Of a stretch of 64,000 nucleotides of DNA, positions 45,901-57,582 are shown one piece after another. Each line of letters opens with the position of its first letter. Position 1 is the stretch's first letter. The DNA is from Haematobia irritans. Taxonomy: Eukaryota > Arthropoda > Insecta > Diptera > Muscidae. The DNA is taken from positions 94,653,562 through 94,717,561 of the forward strand of contig NC_134397.1 of the NCBI RefSeq assembly GCF_050003625.1, in the 5' to 3' direction. The notes under the pieces are model-generated. The model was not told the DNA's origin, did no database searches, and saw only the letters and a list, made by a program, of their open reading frames with translations. The translations under genes and the position numbers were made by a program.

Positions 45901-47755
45901 TTAAAAATAATTCATTTTAATTCGAATGCAATTTCAAACTACTCTCTTTTGAAACAATTTGAATATCTGTTAGAAGATCAAAAGGCTCATATTGCCTCAC
46001 TTAATGAAACTTTTAGCCGATAAACATAAAACCTATTTTAGAAATTTTGTTATTTATCGTAATGATCGAACCTCTTCTAGAGGTGGCGGTGTTGCTCTTT
46101 TGATCCATAGGTCTATCAGACATTGCTTACTTCCCTTAACAAATACTCATTGCATCGAGAATTTGTCTGTTGAAATTTATTTAAACATTCGGAAAATTAA
46201 GATAACTACAGCTTGTTCTCTCAGATACAGTCCACATTTTGCTGATATATCATCTGCACTAACACCAGATGATGCTGGTTGGTGATCTGAACCCGAAACA
46301 TCCTTCTTGGAATTGTTCCCAAGTCGATTCTGCCGGCTCAGTTTTGTATCGAATGTCCCAAGGCAGAAATTTCTTTATTTATGGCCCCAACAGCCTAACC
46401 TTATATCCTCATCAGGATCATCGAAACCCATCGACGATCGACCTTCTCTTCAGCAATTCTTCTTTCAATATCGACCTCGAAACTTTAGGCTATGTTTTTC
46501 CGTTCGAACGCCGTCGAATAATGTATACAGTAGCGTGTCAGACTCATGATGTTGTGAACACTACCAGACTTGACTATTCTAGATGTAATTGGACAATTTA
46601 TAGACACCAGGTCGATAATAATCTGACTGTAGGTACTGAATCCAGTTTCGACACAAAGGGGAAGACAGACGATGCATTGACGCGTTTTACGGACTGCATT
46701 ATGAAAGCAAGAATTGCTACAACCCCCGCTATTGCGCACGGGGGGTCATAATAAAATTCACAGGGATATTGCGAAATTAATAGGAGCCAGGAATAAATTT
46801 AAAAGGAAACAGCAAAGAACACGGAACCGAAAATAATTTGTATAAACTGTGCTGTAAGTTATTGAACAGGAAGATCGAGGACAGAATAAGTGAGGATAGA
46901 AATAGTGTCTGGTCTAACTTTCTTTCCAGAATGAAACCGGGTGATAAAAGTTTTTGGAGAATTAGCAGAGGCTTAAGGGGTAACGGCTCTAACAAGATTG
47001 CTCCATTGCAGGTGGGAGATAGAAAACTGGTCTCAGACCAGGAAAAGGCAGAAACCCTGGCTGATACCTTTGCCAAGTCTCATGATCTCACGGGGAATTT
47101 TCACCACCCATCCGAACGAACCATAGTCCGCGAAGTCCTTGAACTCAACCTCCTTGTGAAGAGGATGTTACTGAAATCTCGAGGGAAGAACTTTGGCATT
47201 TTGGGAAGATTGAAGGTTACTAAATCACTCGGACTTGATAACGTGCCCAATATATTACTCAAACACCTATCAGAGGGGGCTAAGACGAACCTTTTACACA
47301 TTTTCAATAGTTGCATACGGTTGAACTATTTCCCGAGCTCGTTTAAAGTAGCTAAGATCATAGTTATACACAAGCCTAACAAGGCGTTGAAGGACCCTAA
47401 CAGCTTCCGACCTATCAGCCTTTTCCATTCCATTGGGAAGATTTATGAAAAAATTATACACTCACGATTGAACGACTTTGTTAATTCACGTAATATTGTT
47501 GCTGATGAGCTATTCGGTTTCAAGGCGGGCCATAGTACAATCCACCAGGTATGTCGTATAAAGAATATGATTCTGGCAAACAAGCGCAATTTGAAGTCCA
47601 CTGGTATAATTATGCTAGATATCGAAAAGGCGTTTGATACCATTTGGCATCAAGGGATGATTTACAAACTTATGAATTTTAGTTTCCCTACGTGCCTCTG
47701 CAAGATCACCCATGATTTCCTTAAAAATCGGTCTTATAGGATACATATAAACCAG

Positions 47756-48228
47756 AGCTTCCCAACCCAATTTGCTTCGCGCCCCCAAAATATGTATCAA
47801 TTTCGTTGCGCCCCCCTAAAACAAATTTTGTTTACCCAAACAAACAGAAATAAACACTAACAAAAGCTACAAATATGATTAACAATCATTTATTAAATAA
47901 TTAAAAATAACAATGTTATACTACGTTCGCACTAGGCACGAAATCTCGCTATTTAGAACTCAAATCTTTACAAATCTCAAGTGTTCGGACTGGCAAATTA
48001 ACGAGATTTCGTTGATTTGAGGATTTAGCGGCTGTTTGTAAATATGTCAATACACACACAAACCCGTATGTGCACACGCATACACACATCCATCTACAAG
48101 GAAAATTGGGGCAGGGTTGCAAAAAGCGCATTTTTAGTACTAAAACCACAGTTGTACAAGGCAGTAAAGCGGATTTTGAAAGTGCGAACGTAGTATGAAT
48201 ATTAATACAAAAAGAGTTTATCAATTAA
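47756..48228 (+). mobile_element. hAT-like relic in LINE, with nested 277-bp MITE
   Basis: CAGAGCTTCCCAACCCAATT begins inside the LINE reverse transcriptase, and the sequence matches 29844-30060. It is itself interrupted at 47921-48197 by a MITE with ends CTACGTTCGCAC and GTGCGAACGTAG. After that, TGAATATTAATA resumes as in the other copy. No right terminus is found. Confidence 0.55.
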
Positions 48229-48898
48229 AGGCCGGTACTCTGTTCGGTTTTCGCGTTGAAACTCCATACAAAACCAAAAAATGCGAAAAATTTGCGAAAT
48301 TTTTTCCATTTGTGATACTTTGTTTTTTCGTGTTGAAAAACTGACGTTTATAGCACGGCGCCATTTGCAATGTGAATTAAGAAATAATTTATTTATTAAA
48401 AACTATTTGTGCGGGTTTATAAATCAAACACGGACCATATTTTTGTTCCGAAACTATACAAAGGATCAAAGGAATAGCAGATCAATTGCCCAAGGAAAAA
48501 TAAAATGTTATTTTGTAAAAACAAGCAACAACCACCAACTTAATCCAATATCGCTCCCTGTAAAATAGCGCTCCAAGCTACCTAAAAAAACGCCGCTTTC
48601 TATGTGCGAAATAATAGTTTCCATAAAAATTTTTCGCAAGAATGAACATAGTACCGGCCTTAAGATGAGTATTAAGTTCGAGTTTAGCCGCTAATTTTCT
48701 CTAAAGTGAAAACTAAATCAGAAAAAAAGTCATCAAACTATACATATTTGTTGCAGATTTCATTATAACTTGATGGGGAATATCCCAAAGCAAATTTTCA
48801 CAAAGTTTGTATTCATTAAAATGGATTATTAAAGAAAAGTAATCGTGAAAAAATGACGATTTTAGCGGCTAAACTCAAACGTAATAACCACCTTTAGT
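48229..48898. mobile_element. Two adjoining AAGG-family MITEs
   Basis: AAGGCCGGTACTCTGTTCGG..ACATAGTACCGGCCTTAAG (48229-48662) is a longer version of the copy at 35133. AAGATGAGTATTAAGTTCGA..ACTCAAACGTAATAACCACCTTTAG (48662-48898) matches the element at about 36142. Both interrupt the LINE. Confidence 0.65.
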
Positions 48899-50433
48899 GG
48901 GAAATTTGGCAATTGTTCTTTTCATTAGCTAGATTTTTAATATTTTTACTGATAATAATGATAATTCGCCTCAAATCCGTTTCAACATGAAGGCAAGACA
49001 GATATTTTGACTTTATGTCTAAAAGTGACGAAAATGGTTTTAAAATTTTTAAACTGTGTGAATACAAAAGTGGGTACTGGTTCTGATATTTTAGCAAGAA
49101 ATTTAGCCGTTGCAAATAAAGTGAACGACTAAGAATGGAAACCCTACAACAAATTATAGAATTGCATTCTAGTCTTTTCTCACTGTGGTTATAAATTAAC
49201 ATTTCGAAATGTACGAATGGTATGCTTTTTTAGTATATTATTGATGTTTTGTTGAACTTAACAATTTGTGTTGTTTTAACATATTTAATGATACAAAACC
49301 TGCTCAACCAAAAATTATGTACAGAGTATTTCTCAAAATGGAAGGTAAAAATTAATCACACTAAAACACAAGCCGCTATCTTTCCGTTTAATAATTCACA
49401 GAAGGGGATCCCTAGACGTCAATTTCCCCTTATCGCATAATGAGTGAATGCACCAACTTAATATAGTAAATAATTATTACCGATCAAGAAATTATCAAAT
49501 TGAAATACCCGATCTTTGTGATATACTATTTCTATAAATAGTCCATCACAGACTTACGCCTTTTCAACTAATATTTGTCCTTTTCTACTACTTGTAAAGT
49601 TTTTCCTATTTTTGCCTTGTACTTAATTTAAAGTAATATAAATTGTTACAACTGATATAACTTGACTAGCCATAAGATTAATATGCTGTACTATCTTTAA
49701 GATAAATCTCATACAATTATGTTTTTATGTATATATGTATATAGAATGAAAAGCTAGATGAATAAATGAATTGAATTGAATCTAATGAAATCGGCCTTTT
49801 ATAACCGGGTATTGTAATTGGTACAAAAAGATCGTCGCCACTCTACAGGAATACGAAATGAATGACGAGACGACTTAAAAGCAACAGACGACAAAAAGCG
49901 ACGGCAAGAGAGAGGACGACTTCAGGAATAAGGGTGATTAATATACAAGAATCCAAATTTTGGAATTGATACATCGTTTCCCTTTCAAGTTATAATAAAA
50001 TGTGCCAAATACATATGATTTATCTGTTTTTACTTATTATTTTTTTATTTTAGCTGCTAAATACGAACTTAATACCCTTCTTTAGGGAAAACTAAACACT
50101 TAAAAAAGTAAACCTTCGAGGGCAGGGATCCGGAGTGGTCCATTTTTTTCGCTTCGCTCCGGAGAAAAAAAATCTCTCCGCTCCGGGAAAACAAAATTTC
50201 GCTCCGCTCCTTCATAGAGAAAATTATTTTTTATACCCACAATCATAGAATGGTAAATGGGGTATGTTGAATATGAACTTGTAATATTTATACTTGTTTA
50301 CTACTCGTCTAGTAGTCTTTGTTTTTCTGTATTGTGTATATGATACGTAGAGAATTTTTTTTTTAATAATTATTCCTTCTTTTCAAACTCGTACGCATTG
50401 GTTGTTTTATTCTACCACTTCCACTTTTCATCA

Positions 50434-50452
50434 GGTTATGGGCCTTTAGTCC
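50434..50452 (+). other. Primer-binding site of the copia-like element
   Basis: GGTTATGGGCC directly follows the 5' LTR. This is the sequence used by Drosophila copia, complementary to an internal fragment of initiator tRNA-Met (half-tRNA priming). Confidence 0.7.
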
Positions 50453-50797
50453 TGTTTTTGTAATTTCGAGGTTTAAAAACGCAAAAATCAAACCAAAATC
50501 ATCATAGCAGAAATGACGTCAAATTCAATAAGTTTCCCATTCGAAAAACTTCGAGTAAGAGAGAATTTTGGTATATGGAGACTTCATGCAAAATCCTGTT
50601 TGATGATTAAGAAATGCTGGAAAGTCGTGGAAAACGGCGTGAAATCTCAACAAGACAACGATGTAAATGAATTAGCGTTAGCCGAAATAACATTAATGAT
50701 AGAACCCGAATGTAAATGACAGTTTGCCGATTAATGGAAGCTAGCAATGGATGTTGAATTGAGTTCACTTATTGAAAACACGACTTGGAAAGTGGGT

Positions 50798-51240
50798 ATT
50801 TAAAGGGTGGTTAAAATTTCAAGGGTCGATGTTGATTTTGAATAAAACACAAACTATTTAGGAAATTATTGTAATTTTATTTTATTATGGTATATTGGTA
50901 TTACTCAATTATGTATGGAACAAAATATCAAATGGGCGCCGCGACCTCGGTGGCACACCTTCATCCGATGGTCCAAATTTTCGATGACGCTGAGGCATAA
51001 TGGAGGTTCTATGCCGTTAATGTGCCGAATTATCTCATCCTTTAGCTCTTGAATTGTTGCTGGCTTATCGACGTACACCTTTTCTTTCAAATAACCCCAA
51101 AGAAAAAAGTCCAACGGTGTCAAATCACATGATCTTGGCGGCCAATTGACATCGCCATTACGTGAGATAACACGGCCATTGAATTTGTTGCGCAAAAGAG
51201 CCATTGTTTCGTTAGCTGTGTGGCAAGTGGCACCGTCCTG
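50798..51240 (-). mobile_element. DD41D-type transposase fragment in copia element
   Basis: Minus strand 51240-50905 encodes QDGATCHTANETMALLRNKF and CDLTPLDFFLWGYLKEKVYV, related to the element at 30173-31105. The N-terminal half is missing. It replaces the early reverse transcriptase region of the copia-like element. Confidence 0.7.
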
Positions 51241-51574
51241 CTTTTTGTATGGTAATCTGAAAAATGAGATATATATGGAGCAGCCGGAAGGTATGAACGA
51301 TGGTTCAGGCAGAGTTTGTAAGATTCAAAAGTCGATATATGGGCTTAAACAAGTAAGTCGAGTCTGGAATGAAATATTGAATGAAATTCTGTTGAACATG
51401 GCTCTTACAAGAAGTGATGTCGATCAATGCATATATTATCGTGTATTAAATGATGAAATTACCTACATTGCCATTTATGTGGACGATGTTCTTATTTTGT
51501 CGAATAAGGCAAAATCAATTGAAAATATCAAGAAATCTTTAACCAAACACTTTAAAATGTAAGAGTTGGAAATG

Positions 51575-52329
51575 GTGATTTTTGATGATTTTTTGATTCT
51601 TCCCCCCAAATCTTGAGAAAAAAACCCCTAAATTGGTCTAAGCTTTTTTCAAAAACCCCCAAAAAATTTCAGAGTATAAAAGTACAAAAAATGGTCCCAA
51701 AATTACGTGAAAAAAATCCTGTAGTGATACACTTTAAAAATTAAATTTAACACAAATATATATCCTGAAAGAAGAGTTCTTTCCTGAGAAACGAAATTTT
51801 AGAAAAAGTTTTCTTTTGATGCTAAAATTTGTTTTCTTTTGAAGTAAATTAAAATTAAAATTTGCTATTTAAGAAAATACGTTAAAACAAAAGAGATTTT
51901 CGTTTGATTAAAATTTCATCCCTGAGGAAATTATTTTTTTATGGATGTAATAATACAATATGTATATCAATTTAAAAAGCGGGCTTACTCTTAAAAAGAT
52001 TTCAGCTGCTAAGTTAAAACACGATTGTTTTTAATTTTGTCAAATATTAAACATGCCCTTTCAACAGAAGAGTTTAAAAAAGATAACGAAAATAATGCTA
52101 TTGGATACTCGTTTGCATTTAGGATCTTCTTGTTGACTTTCCGCATCTTTTTTCTCATAACTCATGCTAGAATTGTTCCGAATTTGCTTGAGAATTGCTC
52201 CACTTTATAAGGTCTGAAATAATTTTTTACCCCCAAAAATCCCCCCAAATAAATTTTACCCCTAAAAATCCCCCTAAACGTGAAAAAACCCCCTAAATTT
52301 GGGGGGAAACCCCTAACCTGGCAACACTG
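51575..52329. mobile_element. C-rich hAT-like element, 5' truncated
   Basis: The insert between copia-like coding pieces ends CCTAACCTGGCAACACTG at 52329 (inverted: CAGTGTTGCCAGG, a typical hAT end). CCCCCAAAT/ATTTGGGGGG motifs occur at both sides. The left end is degraded and no duplication is visible. Confidence 0.5.
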
Positions 52330-52523
52330 AATACAGTATTGGGAATTCAAATCACAAGATTCGAAAATTCAATTAAACTGGACCAATCGCAATATATAAG
52401 GAACTTCCTTAAACGTTTTGGAATGGATGATTGTAATCCAATAAGTGCACCTGTTGATTGCAATCAGAAATTATCTAAAGAGTTTTGTCCGAAAACCAAT
52501 AAAGAAACAGAGTACATGCAGGA

Positions 52524-53418
52524 CAGCGTTGCCGTTTTGGTTCGATTTGACCAAAATTGGTCCAAAAGATTTCTAATTTTTAAAATTGGTCCGATGGTCG
52601 GACCAAACGGAATTTGGCCCATTTTGGTCCATTTTCATAAATTTGGTCAAATTTATAAATTTTTTCTAGTATTTAAAAATCTATCACATATTCAATAATA
52701 AATATAAAAATATTGCCAAAGATTTCATGTGCTTAAAATACGAATGCGAATTTTGCTTAGCATAGAAGACGTATTTCTCTGAAATAAAGTTTTTTCCTTA
52801 TCCAAAAGTCTATAAACTTTTCAATGAAGTCGGTTTGTCCTTATAGTTAAGTGATTCGACATAAAATTAGGTATCCTAACATGAAAAATTTCGTTTTACT
52901 AAAGTCAAAATGGCTTTAATACTCCTGAAAAAATATTCAAAATTAATTAAACATTGTTGACGTTTTGCATCTTGACTTTAAAACTAAAAGCTTTTAAAAA
53001 TATGAGGTGTTTTTTAACACATTATCTTAAAGTCGTTTTTTACTTGAAACATAAAATAGTTTTCACTTGTATTCTATTCTCTGCTTCTTTGGCTCGGAAT
53101 CAATCCCAAAATCATGAGCGTAAAGACAAAATCTTTGGAGCCGTGAATGCTTTTTTTCAGTGTGGGATTAGATACCATTTCAATCACAGAAAATCGAATG
53201 AAAATTTTGTGTTGATGTCAACTAATATTGACTTCGACCTTTTCAAAAAGTCTATTTTTTCAAATTGAAAAGTATTTAACTTTTTTAATAAAAGCACTAT
53301 GTACAACAATAAATTATTTTTTAACGCATTTTTCTTCGAAATTGGTCCGCTGGAGGGAATTTTGGTCCGATTTTGGAAAAATTTTGGTTCAAAATAAAAT
53401 TTCGTAGTGGCAACGCTG
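52524..53418. mobile_element. 895-bp hAT MITE with 8-bp duplication
   Basis: Starts CAGCGTTGCCGTTTTGG and ends CGTAGTGGCAACGCTG. Flanked by perfect ATGCAGGA on both sides (52516-52523 and 53419-53426), with the interrupted copia-like frame resuming exactly after it. The 8-bp duplication and CAGCGTTGCC end identify hAT. Non-autonomous. Confidence 0.9.
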
Positions 53419-53933
53419 ATGCAGGATGATCCATACATGGAGGCAATAGGCTATTTACTTTTTGCTGTGAATGTTACACGTCCAGATATTTGTTATATTG
53501 TCAATGTTTGAGCAGATATTGCAATAACCCAGGTAAAGCTCATTGGGAAGCAGTTAAGAGAGTAATGCGTTATCTTAAGGGTACTTTTGATAAAGGGCTT
53601 GTTTACTCTAATAAAAATCATGAGCTGGTTGGGTATTGTGATGCGGATGCGGGCAAGTGATATAGATGAGAGGCGATCAACAACTGGGTACATTTTCACA
53701 TTTCAAAATGCAGCAATTTCGTGGGCAACAAAACGTCAAAAACTGTAGCTCTATCGTCCACCGAGGCAGAGTTTATGTCCATGGTTGCAGCTATTCAAGA
53801 CACGTTGTGGTTTCAGCGGTTGCAAAATGAATTAGACCCAAATTCGAAGAAGTCAATTATTTTACACTGTGACAACAAAAGCGCAATTCATGTTGCATAT
53901 AATAATGCATATTAATCACGTACAAAGCATATA

Positions 53934-55228
53934 CGAGGGCGGTTCGGAAACTTCTTAGCCTATCAAAGAAAGAGAATAGTCAGTTTTTCAAAAATATTTT
54001 TATTTTTCAATATAATCTCCTGAAACTTCAATACACTTAGTCCAACGCTTTTCTAGCAATTATATTCCTTGATTAAAATAGTTTTCCTCAATGTCTTCAA
54101 AATAGTGGTTTACAACTGTAATTGCATCTTCATTTGAGGTAAAACGCTTGCCAGCAAGGAATTTTTTTAGATTTGGGAACAAGTAAAAGTCACTGGGAGC
54201 TAAATCAGGAGAATAAGGTGTGTGATCAAGCAACTCGTACTTTAATTCTTTGATTTTAGCCATTGTTAAAACACTCTTGTGCGCTGATGCGTTGTCTTGA
54301 TGAAAAATTATTTTTTTGTGTTGTAAGCCAGGACGTTTTTCTCGAATTTGTACATTTAATTGATCCAAAAGTTTGCAATAGTACTCTGAATTTATTGTTT
54401 TACCCTTTTGCAGATAGTCAATCAATAAAATACCTTTGAAGTCCCAAAAAACCGTTGCCATAACCTTACCAGCCGGTTGAATTGTTCTTGCCTTCTTTGG
54501 GGCGCTTCCTCCAGCTTCAGTCCATTGTTTGGATTGTTCTTTTGTCTCTGGAGTATAGTGGTGGATCCTTGTCTCATCAACAGTTATGAAACAACGCTTA
54601 AAATCCATTTTATTTCGCTTAAAACGATCCAAACAAGCTTGAGAAATGTTCATTCTTATGCGTTTTTGATCGACTGTTAACAAATGCGGCACCCATTTTG
54701 CAGAAAGCTTTTCATCTGTAGTTCTTCATGCAAAATTAAATGGACTCGATCATTTGAGATGCCCATGATATTAGCAATTTCACGCACTTTTATTCGTCGA
54801 TCATTTAATACCATATCATGCACTTTGGCTACAATTTCTGTTGTTATTGCCGTTTTTGGACGTGCACTACGTGGTTCATCTTCAATGCTTGTTTAAACGT
54901 GGTCGTACGTTTAAATTCAGCAACCCAATTTTTTACAGTTGCATACGAAGGAGCACTTTCACTTAACACATTCACCATATCATTATGAATTTCTTGTCCC
55001 GATAAACCTTTTTTATGTAAATATTTAATGACAGCACGCATTTCTAATTTTTCCATTGTAAAAAAATTGCGGATGCGTCTTTTTTGAACACATGTTTCTA
55101 TATGAAGGAGTTGCCAGATCGAAACAAAATTTAACATGTGTTCATAACAGATATGGAAGTTTCCAAAACACTTTTCTGTTTATACCGCGCTTTTTGTGCT
55201 AGGCTAAGAAGTTTCCGAACTGCCCTCG
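53934..55228 (-). mobile_element. Mariner (DD34D), near full length, frameshifted
   Basis: Ends CGAGGGCGGTTCGGAAACTT and AAGTTTCCGAACTGCCCTCG, flanked by TA (53932-53933 and 55229-55230). The minus strand carries the N-terminal region (55137-54844: MEKLEMRAVIKYLHKKGLSG) and the catalytic region (54692-54060). In the latter, TVDETRIHHYTPE, HQDNASAHKS and YSPDLAPSDFYLF give 34 residues between the second and third Asp. A frameshift and stops between about 54690 and 54900 disrupt it. It interrupts the RNase H/C-terminal part of the copia-like element. Confidence 0.9.
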
Positions 55229-55608
55229 TAGATGTAAAAGTTAAATGTATTCGTGAACGGTAGTCAGATAATTTGATTGTACTTCGTTGCTTATCTACAA
55301 ATGAGATGATAGCTGATATGTTTACCAAAAGTGTTGTTTTGAACAAACTGAAAATATTCACGCATAAATTTGGCTTAAAATAACTATTAGTTTTAAATTA
55401 ATTTTACTTTTAATTTTAAATATTTTTTTTCCGAATTATATTACAATTTCAGGGGAAGTGTTGAATATGAACTTGTAATATTTATACTTGTTTACTACCC
55501 GTCTAATAGTCTTTGTTTTTCTATATTTTGTATATGGTAGAGAAATTTTTAGTTAAATGATTATTTCTTCTTTTCAAACTCGTACGCATTGGTTGTTTTA
55601 TTCTACCC

Positions 55609-57027
55609 CCATAAACACAGGATGAGCGTTTTTCAAATGCATCAACTTTTCAGTTTGAGGGTAAATATAATTTTCAACATAAATTCAACTTGACTTGAAA
55701 TAGCTCATCTGCAATACATCTTCAAATTGTTTTGCGAATTACTTCCAATTTGCCAAAATGTTGACGAAATCTTTGAAAAGGTGTTGAAGATAATATGAGA
55801 AAACTTTGACAAAACACTACCCTAAAATGCAACGAAAAAACCATGTGGTTTTCAATACTTATTTGTGCAACGAAGTTCGTGGTCAATTGCAAGAAATAAA
55901 AAAATGGAAAATTTTAGACAAATAACCAAATAGTTTATAAAAAATAGGTAAGTGAAAATGAAAAATGAAATAAAACTTTAAGGAAGTCACTAAAAGTATA
56001 TCTCTTTGCAGAAACCTAAAATTATGGATTATATGTTCTTGAAAACATTAAAAAGCTGACCAATGAAAAAATGGTGAACAATTAACTGGAACTGCTTCAA
56101 ATAGCTTATAATAATTGGTACGTCAATATGAAAAATTAAATCAACACTTTAAAGAAGTCACTAAATTTAAATCTCTTTGCAGAAAACTAAAATTTTTGGA
56201 TGCTACATTCTTGCAAACAATAAGAAGCTGACCAATGAAAAATGAGTGGCTTATCGACAAGAAAAAGTTTCCAGAAACATTACAAGTGCAACCAATTAAA
56301 ATTGTTAAAAACAACAAATTGTTGAAATCAACAACTTCTGGATGAAAATGTGCATCACATCGTCAGTTTAATTCATATACTATTATCAGTTTAAAATTGA
56401 TATTTTGTGAATTCCTTCTGCTGGAAATCAATTCTAACACGCGGTCCAGTACGTTCCTAATTTCAAATTGCCCGCATGTTAATAAAAGGAAGGAACCAAA
56501 AGGAAGGAAATCGAATTATCAATGCAAAAGTGTTTACTAATAATGTTTAAGATATTTAAAGTTTTGTTGTTTGTTTTTTTTTGTTCTTATTTGTTGATAT
56601 GTTTAATAAGATTATTATTTATCAATTGGTATTGTAGTGTAGTGTATGATTATATATTTTATTTTGATGAAAATGAATAAATTATACAAAATTCATAGAA
56701 TTTTGGCTTTGACTTTCAATTTGAAGTGGGGATATCATTCATACAAATTTAGGTTGAAAAGTGTTTGCAACGATGTTAATTTTGAATTTGACTCGCATCG
56801 AAAATTGTTTGACAAATTATTGAGTAGCGATGCATTTCAATTTGAGGATAACACTTGAGATATTATTGCTAATGTGTTGAATTTCACTGTTGAGGGTAAT
56901 GTCTGTTTTTGGCTGAGAACGTGATTTTCTCAACAATTTCTCAACTTGAATATTACCCTAATCCTTTGAAAAAATGTTTGAAAAATTGTTGAAATTTAGC
57001 ATTTTTCAAACGTTTGTGTTTATTGGG
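55609..57027 (+). mobile_element. CCCAATAAACACA element, complete, inserted in an LTR
   Basis: 1419 bp from CCCATAAACACAGG to CGTTTGTGTTTATTGGG. The 3' LTR reads TTCTACC before it and ACCACTTCC after it, while the 5' LTR at 50409 reads TTCTACCACTTCC. The empty site and a 3-bp ACC duplication are therefore directly visible. Internal frames (such as 56646-56858) recur in other copies but have no recognised domain. Confidence 0.88.
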
Positions 57028-57582
57028 ACCACTTCCACTTTTCATCAGAGTATAATAAGTTTGCTATTCCGTTTGTAACATATCGAAGTATCGATTTTCG
57101 ACTATATAAACTATAAATGTTTTTAATCATCACGCTACAGCCTTCAATAATAGCGTTATCGTCCTGAAATTTGACACAGATTCGTCTTTTGTCTGCACGC
57201 AGGCTAAGTTCGAAGATGGGATATATCGGTCCAGCTTTTTATAAACCGATTCCCCGATTTGGGGTCTTAGGCTTACTGAAACCGAAGTTTTTATCCAATT
57301 TGCCTGAAATTAGAGAGTGAAACTTTGGTTTCCTGGTCATATGAATCAAAATCGGGAGAAAGATATATATGGGAGCGATATATATATATCTGAACCGATG
57401 TCAATCAAATTTAAATATTAGTTCTACTCCCTGTACAAAACTTCAAGTAAATGGGAGTACAACTAAGTGGATATCGGGCGAATGATATATATGGGAGCTA
57501 TATCTAAATTTGAGCCGATTTTAACCAACTTTGACCTCATTTCCACACTACCAATTGTATTCTTTGTGCAAAATTTATACTA

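Larger units (their letters stand above)
44550..49780 (+). mobile_element. Jockey-type LINE, degenerate, interrupted
   Basis: Target duplication TCTAATGATATCGGC (44535-44549) and TCTAATGAAATCGGC (49781-49795). ORF1 (about 44852-45891, frameshifted near 45100) has three CCHC-type knuckles starting CWNCLMFGHGCEHC. ORF2 shows an endonuclease (GGGVALLIHRS; LVGDLNPKHPSWNC; STIDLLFSN at 45992-46750). Reverse transcriptase (46838-47750: PNSFRPISLFHSIGKIYEKI, MLDIEKAFDTIWH) is cut at 47756. It resumes near 49300 (YFSKWKVKINHTKTQAAIFP). The 3' end is AATAAATGAATTGAATTGAA. Several frameshifts make it inactive. Confidence 0.85.
43495..49938. mobile_element. Second-level MITE with TTATTCCTGAAGTCG ends
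   Basis: CCTTATTCCTGAAGTCGCCC and CGCCGTCGCTTTTCG at the left match GCGACGGCAAGAG..GGACGACTTCAGGAATAAGG at the right. A further right-end copy is at 44220-44393. The trinucleotide-rich TCGTCGTCGCCGTCGC blocks are part of its inverted repeats. The left half is separated from the right by a LINE. Confidence 0.6.
43415..50084. mobile_element. Outer MITE of a nested stack (TTAAG..GTATTAAGTT ends)
   Basis: TTAAGGCGGTATTAAGTTAG on the left and TACGAACTTAATACCCTTCT on the right form imperfect inverted ends of the AAGG family, also seen at 36142 and 48662. Everything between them is explained by successively younger insertions. Confidence 0.5.
50265..57047 (+). mobile_element. Copia-like LTR retrotransposon, dead, heavily invaded
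   Basis: LTRs start TGTTGAATATGAACTTG and end CACTTTTCATCA: 5' LTR 50265-50433, and 3' LTR 55459-57047 once its insert is removed (167 bp). Flanks GGGTA and GAGTA suggest a 5-bp duplication. Gag start is at 50513-50719. Pol relics are RT (FLYGNLKNEIYMEQPEG, YVDDVLI at 51240-51560), continuing at 52339-52520 and 53425-53640, and RNase H (ALSSTEAEFMSM, HCDNKSAIH at 53721-53915). The C-terminal end is near 55300-55380. Integrase and much of the early pol are missing, probably deleted near 50800. A polypurine CAGGGGAAG precedes the 3' LTR. Confidence 0.88.
50226..57571. repeat. Dispersed fly repeat (TTATACCCAC type), split by copia element
   Basis: TTATACCCACAATCATAGAA at 50232 continues after the LTR element with TAATAAGTTTGCTATTCCGT, then GATGGGATATATCGG and repeated ATATATGGGAGC blocks up to 57571. 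This resembles a highly repeated sequence I associate with calyptrate flies. It codes for nothing. Confidence 0.5.
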
